Source of the DNA: Alviniconcha marisindica
Taxonomy: Eukaryota; Mollusca; Gastropoda; Provannidae
Assembly: GCA_018857735.1 (NCBI GenBank)
Contig: JABMCL010002949.1
Location: 1 to 64,000, forward strand
Length of the DNA stretch: 64,000 bases
Direction: 5' to 3'
Positions within the stretch are counted from its first letter, which is position 1, and the number at the start of each line of letters is the position of its first letter. Positions 14,010 through 62,855 of the stretch are shown piece by piece. Position numbers and translations under genes: made by a program. The notes beneath the pieces are model-generated. The model was not told the DNA's origin. It ran no database searches and saw only the letters and a list, made by a program, of their open reading frames with translations.

Positions 14010-14112
14010 GAATGTGTCCTTGTAGTGGGGGTATGTGTGGTGTGTGTGTGTAGTGTGCAACTTGCATATCGTGGGTGTGTGGGTGTGTGTGGGGGGGGGG
14101 GGGGGGGGAGGG
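13741..14112. repeat. Poly-G and (GT)n/poly-G tracts
   Basis: A run of about 31 G at 13741-13771, then GT arrays that end in G runs at 13936-14010 and 14040-14112. The GT-then-poly-G order recurs in complement elsewhere as poly-C then CA. Confidence 0.9.
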
Positions 14113-14535
14113 GGGTAATGTGTGGATGAATACTTGAGAATGGAACTATAGATTGATGCTTTTTATTTTGTAAGCTATTGCTAATTGAATACATACAGGT
14201 ATATTACATGTGAACTGTGATAACTGATATATATGCTGCGCCCTTTTGCCACTGGTGTTTATAACCAATGTATGTGTGATATTTAATTGTATACAGGTGC
14301 TGATATCAAATGTCCCCCAAACCCATTTATTTATTTTGGTGTTGAAAATTTTACTATAGGAATGAGTAGTCACTGAGTACAAAATTGAAAATACTGTTAT
14401 ATACATGTTTTAGACAGCTGTTCTTTATGTGTTATACCTGCTTCTGTTTTTAATGTGTTCAACTTAATTTAACTAAATTGTTAATGTGGCAGAAGAAAAA
14501 TTTCCGTTTAATTGTTACGATTGCAACGGATAATA
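14113..14535. other. Intergenic, AT-rich, nothing recognised
   Basis: Short open frames only, with no family resemblance. Confidence 0.4.
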
Positions 14536-14598
14536 CGGTATTTTGAACTGAACTGAACTGAATTGAATTGAATTGAATTGAATTCGAATTGAATTGAA
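14536..14598. repeat. (GAATT)n / (GAACT)n pentanucleotide repeat
   Basis: About eleven five-base units, GAACT changing to GAATT part-way, with one internal slip at 14584. Confidence 0.9.
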
Positions 14599-15308
14599 TC
14601 AAGTATCTTGTTTTTGTTGCTGTACAGGAAAATTTCCTCCGTTTTGCGTGTGTCTGCGACAATTTTCCTAAAGTTCTTGTTTTTGCTTATGTCGCTCAGT
14701 CCTCGTTAGTCAATCCTGTCCAGGACACAACCTACTTGTTCTTTGACCTTTTCAGTACAAAAGCCCTCTTCACGTGTTTTTGTTTTTCCGGTCAGTCGAG
14801 GTCATGCCGGTAGTTGGCGTGTTTTTGTGTGTGCTGCTGTCAGCAGGCTCACCTTCCGTTGGTACCCCAGACCTGGGATCAACAGTACGGCAGACCGAGG
14901 CTTGTGTGTCAATTAGCACACACGGCTACAGCTGCGCTGTTCTTGTATTCTCCGCCGTATAGCGGTGTGTCCTTGTCATTGTCTATGAATGCTGCACATG
15001 CTCTGCTAGCCGGTTCACATGAGTCAAAACACTAGGAACAAATGACGTGCTGTGTTGTGTCTGTGTACGTCTCGATATTCTTGTTTATGTGCGTATTAAG
15101 GCTGTGGGGTTTTGCGGAACAGTTCGAAACCAGAATCAATAACTGAGTCACTTGCCTGTTGATTTTTCAGTGCGTGCGTCTGATGCTTCTTCTCAGTGTT
15201 GGCTCAAACGTTTGCTGTAGTCTTCTGCTCTTGTCTCTGTTTTGATGAATTGGTGGCTACCGTCTTGACGTAGGAACTAGAGTTCAGCCAATTTTTTGGC
15301 AGCAGCTC

Positions 15309-15314
<6 letters not shown>
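14599..15314. other. Intergenic, nothing recognised
   Basis: A short hydrophobic open frame near 14774 has no initiation context or partner exon and is not called. Confidence 0.4.

Positions 15315-15386
<72 letters not shown>
15315..15386. repeat. (GA)n microsatellite
   Basis: About 36 uninterrupted GA units. Confidence 0.98.
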
Positions 15387-15389
<3 letters not shown>

Positions 15390-15769
15390 GTGGCCGCGTA
15401 GGGAACTTGAGACACAGACACTTAGAAAGGCGGCCGAAACAGAGAGATCATAGCTCAGATGAATGAGGTTTTCATTCTGGTTTTGCAAAGTACCTTATAA
15501 CTGTACGTGACCTGTCCCGCTGATGCCGTCTTTATAATGTTGAAGCTTCAATCTCTCGGGCCGAGACTAAACAATGCCGTGTATAATTACTCAGTTTTGC
15601 CGAGTACCAGTCCAATAAAGTTTTAATTTTAATCAGTAACCTTTCGTCGTTTGAATCCTGCAGCAGGCCATACAGCAGCGGTGCACATAATCATTATCAA
15701 ACCGGCTGACGATGTAGTCTCACTGTCTGCACGCCGTCATTCGAGAGTGCGCTCCGAAGTCACCCTCAG

Positions 15770-15770
<1 letters not shown>
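15387..15770. other. Intergenic, nothing recognised
   Basis: No supportable gene or repeat. Confidence 0.4.
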
Positions 15771-16145
<375 letters not shown>

Positions 16146-16179
16146 GTGCATCAGTCAGTCTCAGCGAAGTTCTGCCGGT

Positions 16180-16420
16180 GCAAACTGTACTGATCAACTA
16201 GGGATGAATTAGCTCAATCTGAAACATAACGAGGCCCAGCCCAGAGCGCTCGTGCAGGATCAACAAACAGCGAGTTGTGATTTAGCGCTCGAAAGACGTC
16301 ACACAAACACACCTGGCATGCGAGTAAATCCAAGGTAGGCCTACATTAACTCCACCAGAGGTACATCCTGATCCTTAGGGATTAATTATTAGGCTCGTTA
16401 ACGTCACACCCTGTTGCGAC
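16180..16420 (+). repeat. Dispersed repeat flanking a CA array, copy 2
   Basis: Carries the ACTAGGGATGAATTAG and CTCGTTAACGTCACAC blocks that also occur at 10780-10860, here with about 160 intervening bases. Confidence 0.5.
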
Positions 16421-17990
16421 TGGATTTCCCCGGTTACTAAGCTGAAGTAATGACGAATCATCAGTTCAATCCCATAGACAATGAGCGTACACACCCTTTC
16501 TTTTAAAGAAATAAAATTAGACCCAGAAAGGGGGAGGGGGAGGCGGGGGGGGGGGGGGGGGGGGGTTGATGGGGAGGTAGGTGAAAAGCATTACCGTAAC
16601 TAATAATATTTCAGGTATCTAACAGTACCAACAGGCTCGGTGATTGTCATCCGTACGGCGGTCTCCGTGGCGGGACCAACATGACCCCGACCGGCCGCAT
16701 TTTCTGGTCATCATCTTGGCTACGCAACCTTGAAATATAACATCAATTTTACAAATAATCAGTTGCAAAACCGGCTTGACTGAGCCAGCTGTCCCCACCC
16801 CGCCGGGCCACACTGAATATACGGCGGTCGACACTGACAGGCTGGGTCGAATCAGTCGCCGATTCAACGGCCCAATTCATGGCCCCATGGCCCAATCTGT
16901 ACTATGAGTATTTAAATTTACGATTTTTACAGTCTTCCAGATCTAAATATAACGCCTCAACAAAATATTTACTCTGTTTAAGGTCTTCCAGATCTAAAAA
17001 TAACGCCCCATCAACAATTAACTACTTGCTTGTTTTTTCTACACCTTCGACCTAAAATTACTATGAATACTATCATACAAATCCGGCACTGAATCAGTCG
17101 GAGCTCATCGGCCGCTGCCGTCAATGGATCCCCTAGACGCTAAAGGCCTACTGCCGATGAAGCCGAGACTGATTCATAATACAATTTTTGAATAAATAAA
17201 ATTAGACCAGGCAGTAATGATTAGCTTCATGTGAGTGACGACGACCCGTGCCGCCGCCGGCCTGTGCGGCTACTCAGTAGTTTTATTGCAGCCAATGCTG
17301 GAGATCACCATCGCCTAGCTGTCACGCAGATCGTGGCCGTGATCTCTACGGCCTCGTCATTGAGGCCGCCGCCGTATATTTCCGCGCCAAAGATTGTCTT
17401 GGCAGCTATACGGTCTTTCAGTGATTGAGTTCAGTATTGATCAGTAATTATTAGCTGGGAGCTAAATCTGAAGTCGGTAGTGCTACTGAGTAAAGGCGCC
17501 GGAACTAGCCTTGCTCAGATTTGGCGAATGACATTTATTTTTTCCGGCCACGGCCGTACGCCATGTTTGTTATTATGATTTGTCTCAGTGTTGCATTATT
17601 TTTTTCATTTGCTGGTAGTTTCGTGTTTGCAGCACGGTTTTTACATCCCCCCCCCCCCCCCCCACCCAACCCCCCAAAAGAAAAACAAACAAACAAACAA
17701 ACAACAAAAACAAACAACAAAATCATGAATGTAAAACTGACCACTGACTGATGACACGGCCTTTCCTCGTGGAGTGGTGTCAGTGTCAGCGCGCGTCTGT
17801 GTATGTCAGTGAGTGAGTGAGTGTGTATGTTTCCATCTCAATGTTTACATTTTTCCCCCCTAGTTTTTGTTTTTGTTATCTTATTTTTTCTGGTTTCTCC
17901 GTTGTTTTTGTTGTTTCTTGTTTGCTTTGGAAATGCGTACGATTTTGTTTTTGTTGTTGATGATGATGATGATGAACTTCAGTGAGTGAT
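16421..17990. other. Intergenic sequence with poly-G, poly-C and small repeats
   Basis: Poly-G lies at 16540-16565, poly-C at 17646-17662, a CAAA/CAACA patch at 17690-17720, and a GTGA run at 17808-17826. The segment 16905-17075 is related to 57660-57800. No gene is recognised. Confidence 0.5.
16905..17075 (+). repeat. Dispersed repeat B, copy 1
   Basis: It contains CTCTGTTTAAGGTCTT, then CAGATCTAAA and a later TTGTTTTT...CTACACYTTGACCT. The same order and orientation occur at 57660-57800. Confidence 0.5.
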
Positions 17991-18135
17991 GCTTAATGTC
18001 CTCAGATGTCAGTTGACGTATTAGGGACAAGTTGTGACCAGTGCCGAAGCACGGTGCAATAATTCCGCTTTACGTCCACGGAAACCAGAAGGCTCGTTAG
18101 GACGGACAGCTCAGGACGGCCACCTCGACTCTCAG
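17991..18135 (+). repeat. Dispersed repeat A, near full-length copy
   Basis: It starts GCTTAATGTCCTCAGATG, passes GTATTAGGGACAAGTTGTGACC and TTTACGTCCACGGAAACC, and ends GGCCACCTCGACT. An inverted copy aligns along its whole length at 41468-41617, and shorter pieces lie at 18700, 19271, 35211 and 46223. Confidence 0.75.
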
Positions 18136-18399
18136 TCACACCGCTCCTGAACTGTCAGTGACGTTGCCGGGTTCACGGCCGTGTTGTTAGTCTCACCTTT
18201 TTGTTCGTATGCATTTGCATTTACGTCACTGACTATTGCCGTGTCAGTCTAACCATTGTAAAATTTGTCAGATGTTCTTTCATTGATGTTTCATGTACCC
18301 CGACTAGGGTTTCTGAAACTGATAAATTACTTGACTTGCCGCAACTGATACAGTCATCAAAAGCTCAGTCACGACGGAGTCACTGGCTGTGAATCGGCG

Positions 18400-18660
18400 G
18401 CGGTGACAAAAGTGACAGCAATTTACATGCATTTCTTCGGTGATATAGGACGCCGTGTATGTGTGTGTAACGACCTAACTCGGCCTGAGAAGGGAAACTT
18501 TGATTTTTGGCAATATGCACGTCGGCAAAGCCGCCGCCGGTCCGGCACTGACTTGGCCCCCGCGCGGCCGCGGCCGCCGTTGCGGCCCGGTCAGTCAGTC
18601 GCTGACTTCGCGTACCCGCCGGTCAAATCATCGGGTATGACAATGCCTGCGCGAGCAGAT
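18400..18660. promoter_or_regulatory. CpG-rich patch upstream of PMS2 (possible promoter)
   Basis: Dense CG dinucleotides, especially 18520-18640, stand out from AT-rich surroundings and lie about 350-600 bases before the candidate PMS2 start codon. No TATA box is evident. The link to PMS2 transcription is inference. Confidence 0.35.
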
Positions 18661-18699
18661 ATTGCCTTAAAAAAAAAAAAAAAAAATTGTTATTGTGAT

Positions 18700-18740
18700 G
18701 CTTAACGTCAACAGAAGCGGCTTATTAGGGACAGGAGGGC
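18700..18740 (+). repeat. Dispersed repeat A, short fragment
   Basis: GCTTAACGTCAACAGAAGC followed by CTTATTAGGGACAGG: a deleted form that fuses the two ends of the family. Confidence 0.5.
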
Positions 18741-19013
18741 AAACTCAGTCAAACTATATACTATACAGCACCATGAACAAGAATCAACAGAAGCGCAGAC
18801 AACGGAAGTCGAGGGAGGAACTTGTGTCTCAGCAAGAAAACGCAACCAATTTTGAATGTTTGTGAAACACTGTTTAGAACTGAAATGCAGCGATGGACTA
18901 CTCATATATCAAATATTATAGCTGACTAAAATGAAACGGTATATCATTCATTGATCAGACAAAACTATTTCTTCTTCAGCACACAACGAACACTCGAACG
19001 CGGGAATACAAAC

Positions 19014-50601
<31,588 letters not shown>

Positions 50602-50642
50602 TCACATGCAGGGTGTATGCTGTTGAGTTCTCTAAGTTCACA

Positions 50643-50719
50643 TGTGTGTGTGTGTGTTTCTGTGTGTGTGTGTGTTGTTGTGTGTGTGTGTGTATCCATG
50701 TGCATGTGTGCTTATGCTT

Positions 50720-50757
<38 letters not shown>

Positions 50758-50815
50758 ACTTGTGTGTGTGCGTGTGTGTGTGTATTTCTCTGTGTGTGCT
50801 TATGTCTGTGTATGA
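50643..50815. repeat. (GT)n microsatellite in the PMS2 3' UTR
   Basis: GT runs broken by TTTC, TATCC and CACTT, starting about 40 bases after the stop. Confidence 0.9.
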
Positions 50816-50999
50816 TATTGTTGATATTGAAAGTGGGCAATTAAAAACCATGTGTTTTATTTCTTCAGATTCTAATTTGTAATTTATTTAATTTCTGTGC
50901 ACATCTCAAAGCTCTAGATGATGAGTACTGTTCTGGAAAAATGCCTGTTAAAAATTGTGGAAAACCTTGCAAGTTACTTTTCACAGGAAGCTGATTCAT

Positions 51000-51005
51000 A
51001 ATAAA
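51000..51005 (+). terminator. Candidate PMS2 polyadenylation signal
   Basis: First AATAAA after the stop codon, 400 bases downstream. A second lies at 51253-51258. Confidence 0.45.
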
Positions 51006-53510
51006 CTTCTTCTTTTTTTCTTCTTCATGAGGCAGTTGTCATAAAACCAAAAGAGAGCTCTATACAGAGTTCAAAGATTTTATTGGAGCACAGGTGTCAT
51101 GTATGCACTGAACCTTTTGCATCCCACTCAAGTTTTAGTCTCCAATATATAACTATGATGTCAGCACCCCAAACTGAGTTGCCAGACTTTAACCTGTCAT
51201 CGATGCATTGTTAAACAAGGTTCAAAATTTCATAGGTCATCATTTCAGATGAAATAAATCTGGTGAAAAAACATTTAACACCTATTTTTTATGGGAAACG
51301 GCCGCCATTAATGTGTTTTTCACAAACAATATTCATCACATTTCTGAACCAGAGAAAAATCATCATATCAGAAAAAATGAATGTTTGGATAAATGCTGAA
51401 TTTTTAAAACCTTGTGTTTTGTTTTTCTCAAAACTTGAAATTTTGAGTTTCAAAGTTATTTGGTCACTGATAGTATGCCTAGTTGAACTTGTAAATAGAA
51501 TGTTATAGCCCACAGATCATGTGTTCTTAATCCAAATGGTACTTAAGCTTAGACATTATGCCCTGTCTAGTTGAAAATTTAAATAGAACAAACTACAGTT
51601 GTTGGTGATTTCATGTTCCAACTTGCATTTAATCAAGTCAGATATGTCATGTTCATTTTGTAGAATGCTAGGCAGTCCAGGGATCTTGTGTTCAAACATT
51701 ATATACCAAACTGCATTTGAAACGATATAATATTACATTTCACAGACCGTGTTCATATTTCGCATTGCATTTAATCCATGTCTAATATATATACATGCTG
51801 AAAGGAAGTGAGAGAGTATTTACTGTTTGTATTCACAATTTTTTATTGTAATGTAGCAAAAATGGTCTACTAAAAGCTTTATTTATACTGATGTTTTTGT
51901 GATTGTGAAGTTGATAGTCTGTTTCAGTTATTAGGCATGATGATTGTAAATTCACTGTTTTTATGCCTGCAAAACACACACATGCACACACACATGCATG
52001 CACATGCACACACACACACACACACACAGAAAAACTGATTGACAAGACAAGAACTTCAATTTATTACATGAAACCATCAAATGGCTGACTTCATTTGCAA
52101 CACAGCACCAAAAATATACACACATGATCCAATTCATCTGTCTGATATAAATCTAATAAGTGTAACACTTACTGAATCGTGTCCATGGCAGTAACTAATA
52201 GTTACACAATCGAGGTCAACTCGATATGTACACTGCATCAATGCAAGTGATCCCCAAAAGCCTTGACGGGTGTCAGTACTTCTGAGATAACTTTCCCCTT
52301 GCACACTTTCTTTTTCCCTCACTCACTCTCATTTGCACAGCACAGGCACACAAATGCACATGCACTCGCGCGCACACACACACATACACACAAACTGTCG
52401 CAGTTAAGCCTCAAAATCAGCTGCTTCGCTAAGATCTCTGCTGTAGTTTGAAATTCCGATAGTTACCGCATACCCTGTCTTTCTGTTTATCATTCACATA
52501 AGTTTGATTCTGAAGTTTATATTATGATGAATTTGAAATTCATATTTCTTTTATACTTTTTTTTAAAATAAATAATTTACTCTCTTTTTTAAAATACCTT
52601 TTTTTTAAAAAATAATTTACATAATTTTTGTAACGAGGAAAATTACCATTATTTAAACAAAAGGAGCAGACTCCAAATCCTCTACTGACTTTGTTTTAGG
52701 TGCACATTCAGAAAGTGGGTGGACTCGTTTTGCTACGTGATCAGTAGCAAAATAGTCATCTGGTCATATGGACGGAGACTAAGATCAGCATTACCTGCAT
52801 GATTAAAAACTAATCATCACTGTGCTAATTAACTGTCTCGGCCAAATGGAGAAATATACATTTCGATGTAAGCTGCACTATGTAATGCAAACATACTGGT
52901 ATCCTCTTGCACAATTTAAGTGCTTAATTATAGCAAGATCATTTCATGCTGCAAAAGAGAATGTTATAGTCATGAACTAGTTGGGCTGCAAAACATTAAA
53001 TAGTTGTATCTACTATAGTGAATTGTTTGCAACATCTTTAGCTAGTAGACAATAGATTTGTTTTTCTCACACATTTGGACAATGTAAACTAATAAAACAG
53101 TATTTTTTCGTAAAAAGACATACATAGCAACAACTCCAAGTGCTGACAGTTTGCTTTTGTCTTCTCTACAAACATTCTGACATTTGGACAATTTCAGCAA
53201 AGCAACATTCCATAACATAGTTTGCCCTATTGACAATACACAAACCCAGTCAAAATGCACTCGCACAACATTATCACTGTGCTTCTTACATCAACTCACG
53301 CAGGCTTAAGTTTGGGCGCCCTGCTGGCAGAGGCCCATGTGCAGATTGAAATTGTAACACCGATTAAAGCAATGTCAATTTATCACCGATTAAAGCAATG
53401 TCAATTTAACACTGGTTAAAGCAAAACAAATCAATACTGCAGTCTGTGCCTTAGAACTGGGATAAAAAGGTGGGGAAGTGGAATACTGACTCAATGGAGA
53501 CTTGTGAAAC
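51006..53510. other. Region between the convergent genes, contents
   Basis: AT-rich, with CA tracts at 51976-52028 and 52370-52393 and no recognisable reading frame. It may include distal 3' UTR of either gene. Confidence 0.5.
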
Positions 53511-53514
53511 AACA

Positions 53515-53680
53515 ACAGGTGTGGGTAAAAAATATGGATGCAGGTGAAGATGAAGGGTAAAAATGTGGATGCAGGGTGAAAATGTGGATGCAGGCTGAAG
53601 ATGTAGGGCAAAAATGTGGATGCAGGGGACGAAATGTGGATGCAGGGCGAAATGTGGATGCAGGATGAAAATGTGGCTGC
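53515..53680. repeat. Minisatellite, about 19-base unit
   Basis: Repeats of AATGTGGATGCAGGGTGAA with small changes, about eight copies. Confidence 0.9.
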
Positions 53681-53704
53681 CAATGCAGGCTAGTGTCAAC
53701 AGTC

Positions 53705-54390
53705 AGTAGGGAAACCCAGCCTTGTACAAGGAGTGTACTAGGGAAACCCAGCCTTGTACAAGGACTGTACTAGGGAAACCCAGCCTTGTACAAGGACTGT
53801 ACTGGGGAAACCCAGCCTTGTACAGCAAGGAGAGTACTAGGGAAACAGCTTTGTACAGGAAGGGGTGTACTAGGGAAACCCAGCCTTATACAGGAAGGAG
53901 TGTACTAGGAAAACCCAGCCTTGCAGCTGCACAGGAAGGAGTGTATTAGGAAAACCCAGCCTTGTACAGGAAGGAGTATATTAGGGAAACCCAGCCTTGC
54001 AGTTGCACAGGAAGGAGTGTACAAGGAAAACCCTGCCTTGAACAGGAAGGAGTATATTAGGGAAACCCAGCAGGAAGGAGTGTACTAGGAAAACCAGCCT
54101 TATATAGGAAGGAGTGTACTAGGAAAACCCAGCCTTGTACAGGAAGGAGTATATTAGGGAAACCCAGCAGGAAGGAGTGTACTAGGAAAACCAGCCTTAT
54201 ATAGGAAGGAGTGTACTAGGAAAACCCAGCCTTGTACAGGAAGGAGTATATTAGGGAAACCCAGCAGGAAGGAGTGTACTAGGAAAACCAGCCTTATATA
54301 GGAAGGAGTGTACTAGGAAAACCCAGCCTTGTACAGGAAGGAGTATATTAGGGAAACCCAGCCTTGCAGCTGCACAGGAAGGAGTGCATA
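53705..54390. repeat. Minisatellite, about 32-base unit with higher-order structure
   Basis: Units of AGGGAAACCCAGCCTTGTAC, then AAGGACTGTACT or AGGAAGGAGTGTACT. From about 54050 a larger block of about 115 bases repeats three times. Confidence 0.93.
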
Positions 54391-55314
54391 CTACTTTCTA
54401 CTCGGGCCGTGAGACAGTGACAGCTAGTGCCCCTCCACAAGACAGGGGCTCACAAGTTCCCACAAACTTACAGGACACAATCAGATCAAGTCATCTGGGG
54501 ATCTCCAGGACCCTTCCCCCTTCAGCCCTCCAACAAACAAAAACGTGAGAAACTTCCGACTAAAATTTTCATTCAGTAAACAGTGTTTCCAGGCCAAATT
54601 TGGAATGAATGAACTATCAATGAAGATCTGCTATTTAAATGTCGTAGCACACCTTCTCTCTCCCCCACCCTCCTTCCTCCTCCCCCAATGTACAGTATAC
54701 CAGAGCCCTTAAATTTCACATTAAGATTACATATTAAGACAAACTATACAGGTAATCAGAATCAAATCATTCAAAGAGGCTGCCCTTGATTTTTCACTCT
54801 CCCCTTACCATGGTGCCTATGAAATACTGAAGCTGAACCAACATCTCGGATCTGACATGTTTGGCGAATGGCATCTGTGCACAAAACCATGACAACATCA
54901 CACAAGGTCATCACAACACTTAAAACAATTCGTGTACCAAGATTTTCACCACTCAGAAAACTGGAACAATTCGTCACAACATTAATATTGTAAATGGAGT
55001 TAGAGTGCTGACAAACTGTATATACAGAAATGCACACTTGACAGTTGTTTCAATATGCGGTCCTTTAGGAATATTGGCCAGTTGTTACTTTACAAGTGAC
55101 ACAATATTCATGATGTGTCCCAAAACCATTTGTACTGAAAACCACTGTCTGGTCTTATTTTGGTTGGAATGCACTCTCCGTGTGCTAAATATTTTCTCTT
55201 TTCAAGCTTTGTTGCCTGAATGTGTGTCAAACTTTGTGAAATCAGTCTTGTTTATGGCAGTAGGCAGGAATGCAGTCACTTAATGAAAAATGTCAGTTTT
55301 ACACCTGGAAGCAA
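54391..55314. other. Intergenic or UTR sequence, nothing recognised
   Basis: A 92-codon open frame at 55005-55283 (+) has no known family and is not called. Confidence 0.45.
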
Positions 55315-55490
55315 CAGTTTGATGAAGACATTTCCCATTGAACGGGCCACAGTCTGACAATATTTCCCACTGAAGAGGTCACAGTTTGGCAATGACATTT
55401 CCTACCAAATGGGTCACACTTCAATGAGGACATTACCCACTGAATGAGTCACATGTTGACAGAGACACTTCTCACTGAATGGGCCAGTCG
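55315..55490. repeat. Minisatellite, about 38-base unit, five copies
   Basis: Diverged units of GACATTTCCCACTGAATGGG then YCACAGTYTGRCAATG. Confidence 0.85.
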
Positions 55491-56440
55491 TGTCATAACG
55501 GCTTGGTTTGGAAAGTCCAAATACATGACCCCATTTTCATCCATTTGATTTGAATGGTGCCATCAATAATAGCAAGCTGACCATTCTTCGGGTTTCACAA
55601 AGTTCATTCAGATTTAAAGTTGTGTTTCATGGTCGGGTGTGTGGGTAGATAATTCCTTTCGTGAATTTCTCTGCCAGTAGTCCCAGGCAACACTCCTGCT
55701 GACAGTACTTATAACTCTTGGATGCAAGGGTCCGGAATCCTGCTCCTGACCAGCGCATCAATGGCGGGTCATAACGCTACAGTCTGCAAGACTTGTGCAT
55801 GAGACGTCCTCATGTGAAGTCCATGGGAATCTTCTGAACTGGCACCAGAATTTGAATTTGTCCTTGTACATCTGAACAAACGTGCCCAGACCTCCATTTG
55901 GGTTTGTCAACACTGCTATTGTTAGTATCCAACAGAAGCACTCCTCAGGTCATTACTAGAAAAAGAAGAATCTTTTTCTTCATATTTCAAAGTAGCTGAC
56001 CAGCAGTAGAATGTGTGTGCATGTGTGTGTGTGTGTGCGTGTTGGGGGATGGGGGGGTGGAGGGGTTGTCTGGTTTTGTTTTGTTTGTTTGTTTTTGGCC
56101 AATTAATGTGCAGTCAATTGCATTTGCTCATAAATGAAAATTAAAAATTGTCAATGTGAAGATCAACTGATGTTTTGTCTTTTACCATCTGAATGTGGTC
56201 CACAGCTGCACACGATACCAGTCCACAGTCCAGTGATGGCACTGGCATCCCCAGAAGAGAAGCACAAATCTCATTGTTCAGAAGGAAGTTAGCTGACTAG
56301 AACACTGTGGCATGGCCCTATTAAATAGTTGTTTGGCTGCCTGCAGACCAAGCATCTTCACACAGTGAGGAGACTGGTCTTTGATATGACACAATAGGAG
56401 GGTGGACGTTGTGGGGTTGGGTCCAGGGCAGCGTGACCTA
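55491..56440. other. Intergenic or UTR sequence, nothing recognised
   Basis: Contains a short GT/G-rich patch at 56010-56070. The missing last exon of RasGEF1 could be here, but no candidate could be supported. Confidence 0.4.
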
Positions 56441-57235
56441 CAAGCCAGCGCGGAACAATATGCTGGCTACACAGATGTTGGCTGGACAGCTGCATCTTTG
56501 TTCGTCACAAGACCGACTTGGACAGCATACTACACAGACGACGTTGACATGGACAACCTTGTCTTTCTGCACCACAAGCTGCTTGGAGCAGCATGCTGGC
56601 TACACAGATGTTGTCCGGACAGCTGCGTCTTTGTCCGACACAAGCCTGACTTTGACAACATACTACTCAGATGACGTGGACAGCCTTGTCTCTGCACCAC
56701 AAGCCGCCTGGAACATCATGCTGGCTACGCAGATGTTGGCCAGACAGCTGCGTCTTTTTCCGACACAAGCCTGACTTTGACAGCATGCTACTCAGATGAC
56801 GTGGACAGCCTTGTCTCTGCAACACAAGTCGCCTGGAACAGCATGCTGGCTACGCAGATGTTGGCCGGACAGCTGCTCTTTGTCTGACACAAGCCTGGCT
56901 TTGACAGCATACTACACAGATGACATGGACAGCCTTGTCTCTGCACCACAAGCCACCTGGAACAGCATGCTGGCTACACAGATGATAGCCAGGCAGCTGC
57001 ATCTTTGTCCGTCACAAGCTGGACTTGGGCAGCATACTACGCAGATGACATGGACAGCCTCGTTTTTCTCTGTCACAAGCCAGACTGGAACAGCATGCTA
57101 GCTACACAGATGATGGCCAGACAGCTGCTCTTTGTCTGACACAAGCCTGACTGGGACAGCATATTACACAGACGACGTGGACATGGACAGCCGTGTGTTT
57201 CTCTGTCACAAGCCAGCCTGGGACCTGCACAAACA
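56441..57235. repeat. Minisatellite, about 125-base unit, six to seven copies
   Basis: Units contain CAGCATGCTGGCTACRCAGA, TGTTGGCCAGACAGCTGC, TTTGTCYGACACAAGCCTGA and CAGATGACGTGGACAGCC. Open frames of 88-121 codons on the + strand follow the repeat and are not genes. Confidence 0.93.
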
Positions 57236-57352
57236 AAATGCAATGTTACTCTGGGCTGGGGCCTCTAAAAATATTTGCAGTCTTAAAACTAAAAATACAT
57301 TAAAAAATTTAAGTGTCAGTGTCACCTCCAATTTTGGGGACTTACCTGCCCC

Positions 57353-57353
<1 letters not shown>

Positions 57354-57384
<31 letters not shown>
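57354..57384. repeat. (CA)n microsatellite
   Basis: About 15 CA units. Confidence 0.9.
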
Positions 57385-57389
<5 letters not shown>

Positions 57390-57444
57390 TATTCATGATC
57401 ACAAAGAGAAATATAGGCACAGTGTTTCAATGCACTGAACTTAC

Positions 57445-62855
<5,411 letters not shown>

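Noticed and set aside
14774..15035. Small hydrophobic open frames
   Set aside because: A signal-peptide-like start is visible, but the frame is short, lacks partner exons and resembles nothing known.
55676..56270. Last exon of RasGEF1
   Set aside because: Several - strand AG sites give open frames in the right phase, but none encodes anything like the expected C-terminus.
56402..57101. Related + strand open frames of 88-121 codons
   Set aside because: They follow a 125-base minisatellite whose length is not a multiple of three, so each copy changes frame, and no family is recognised.
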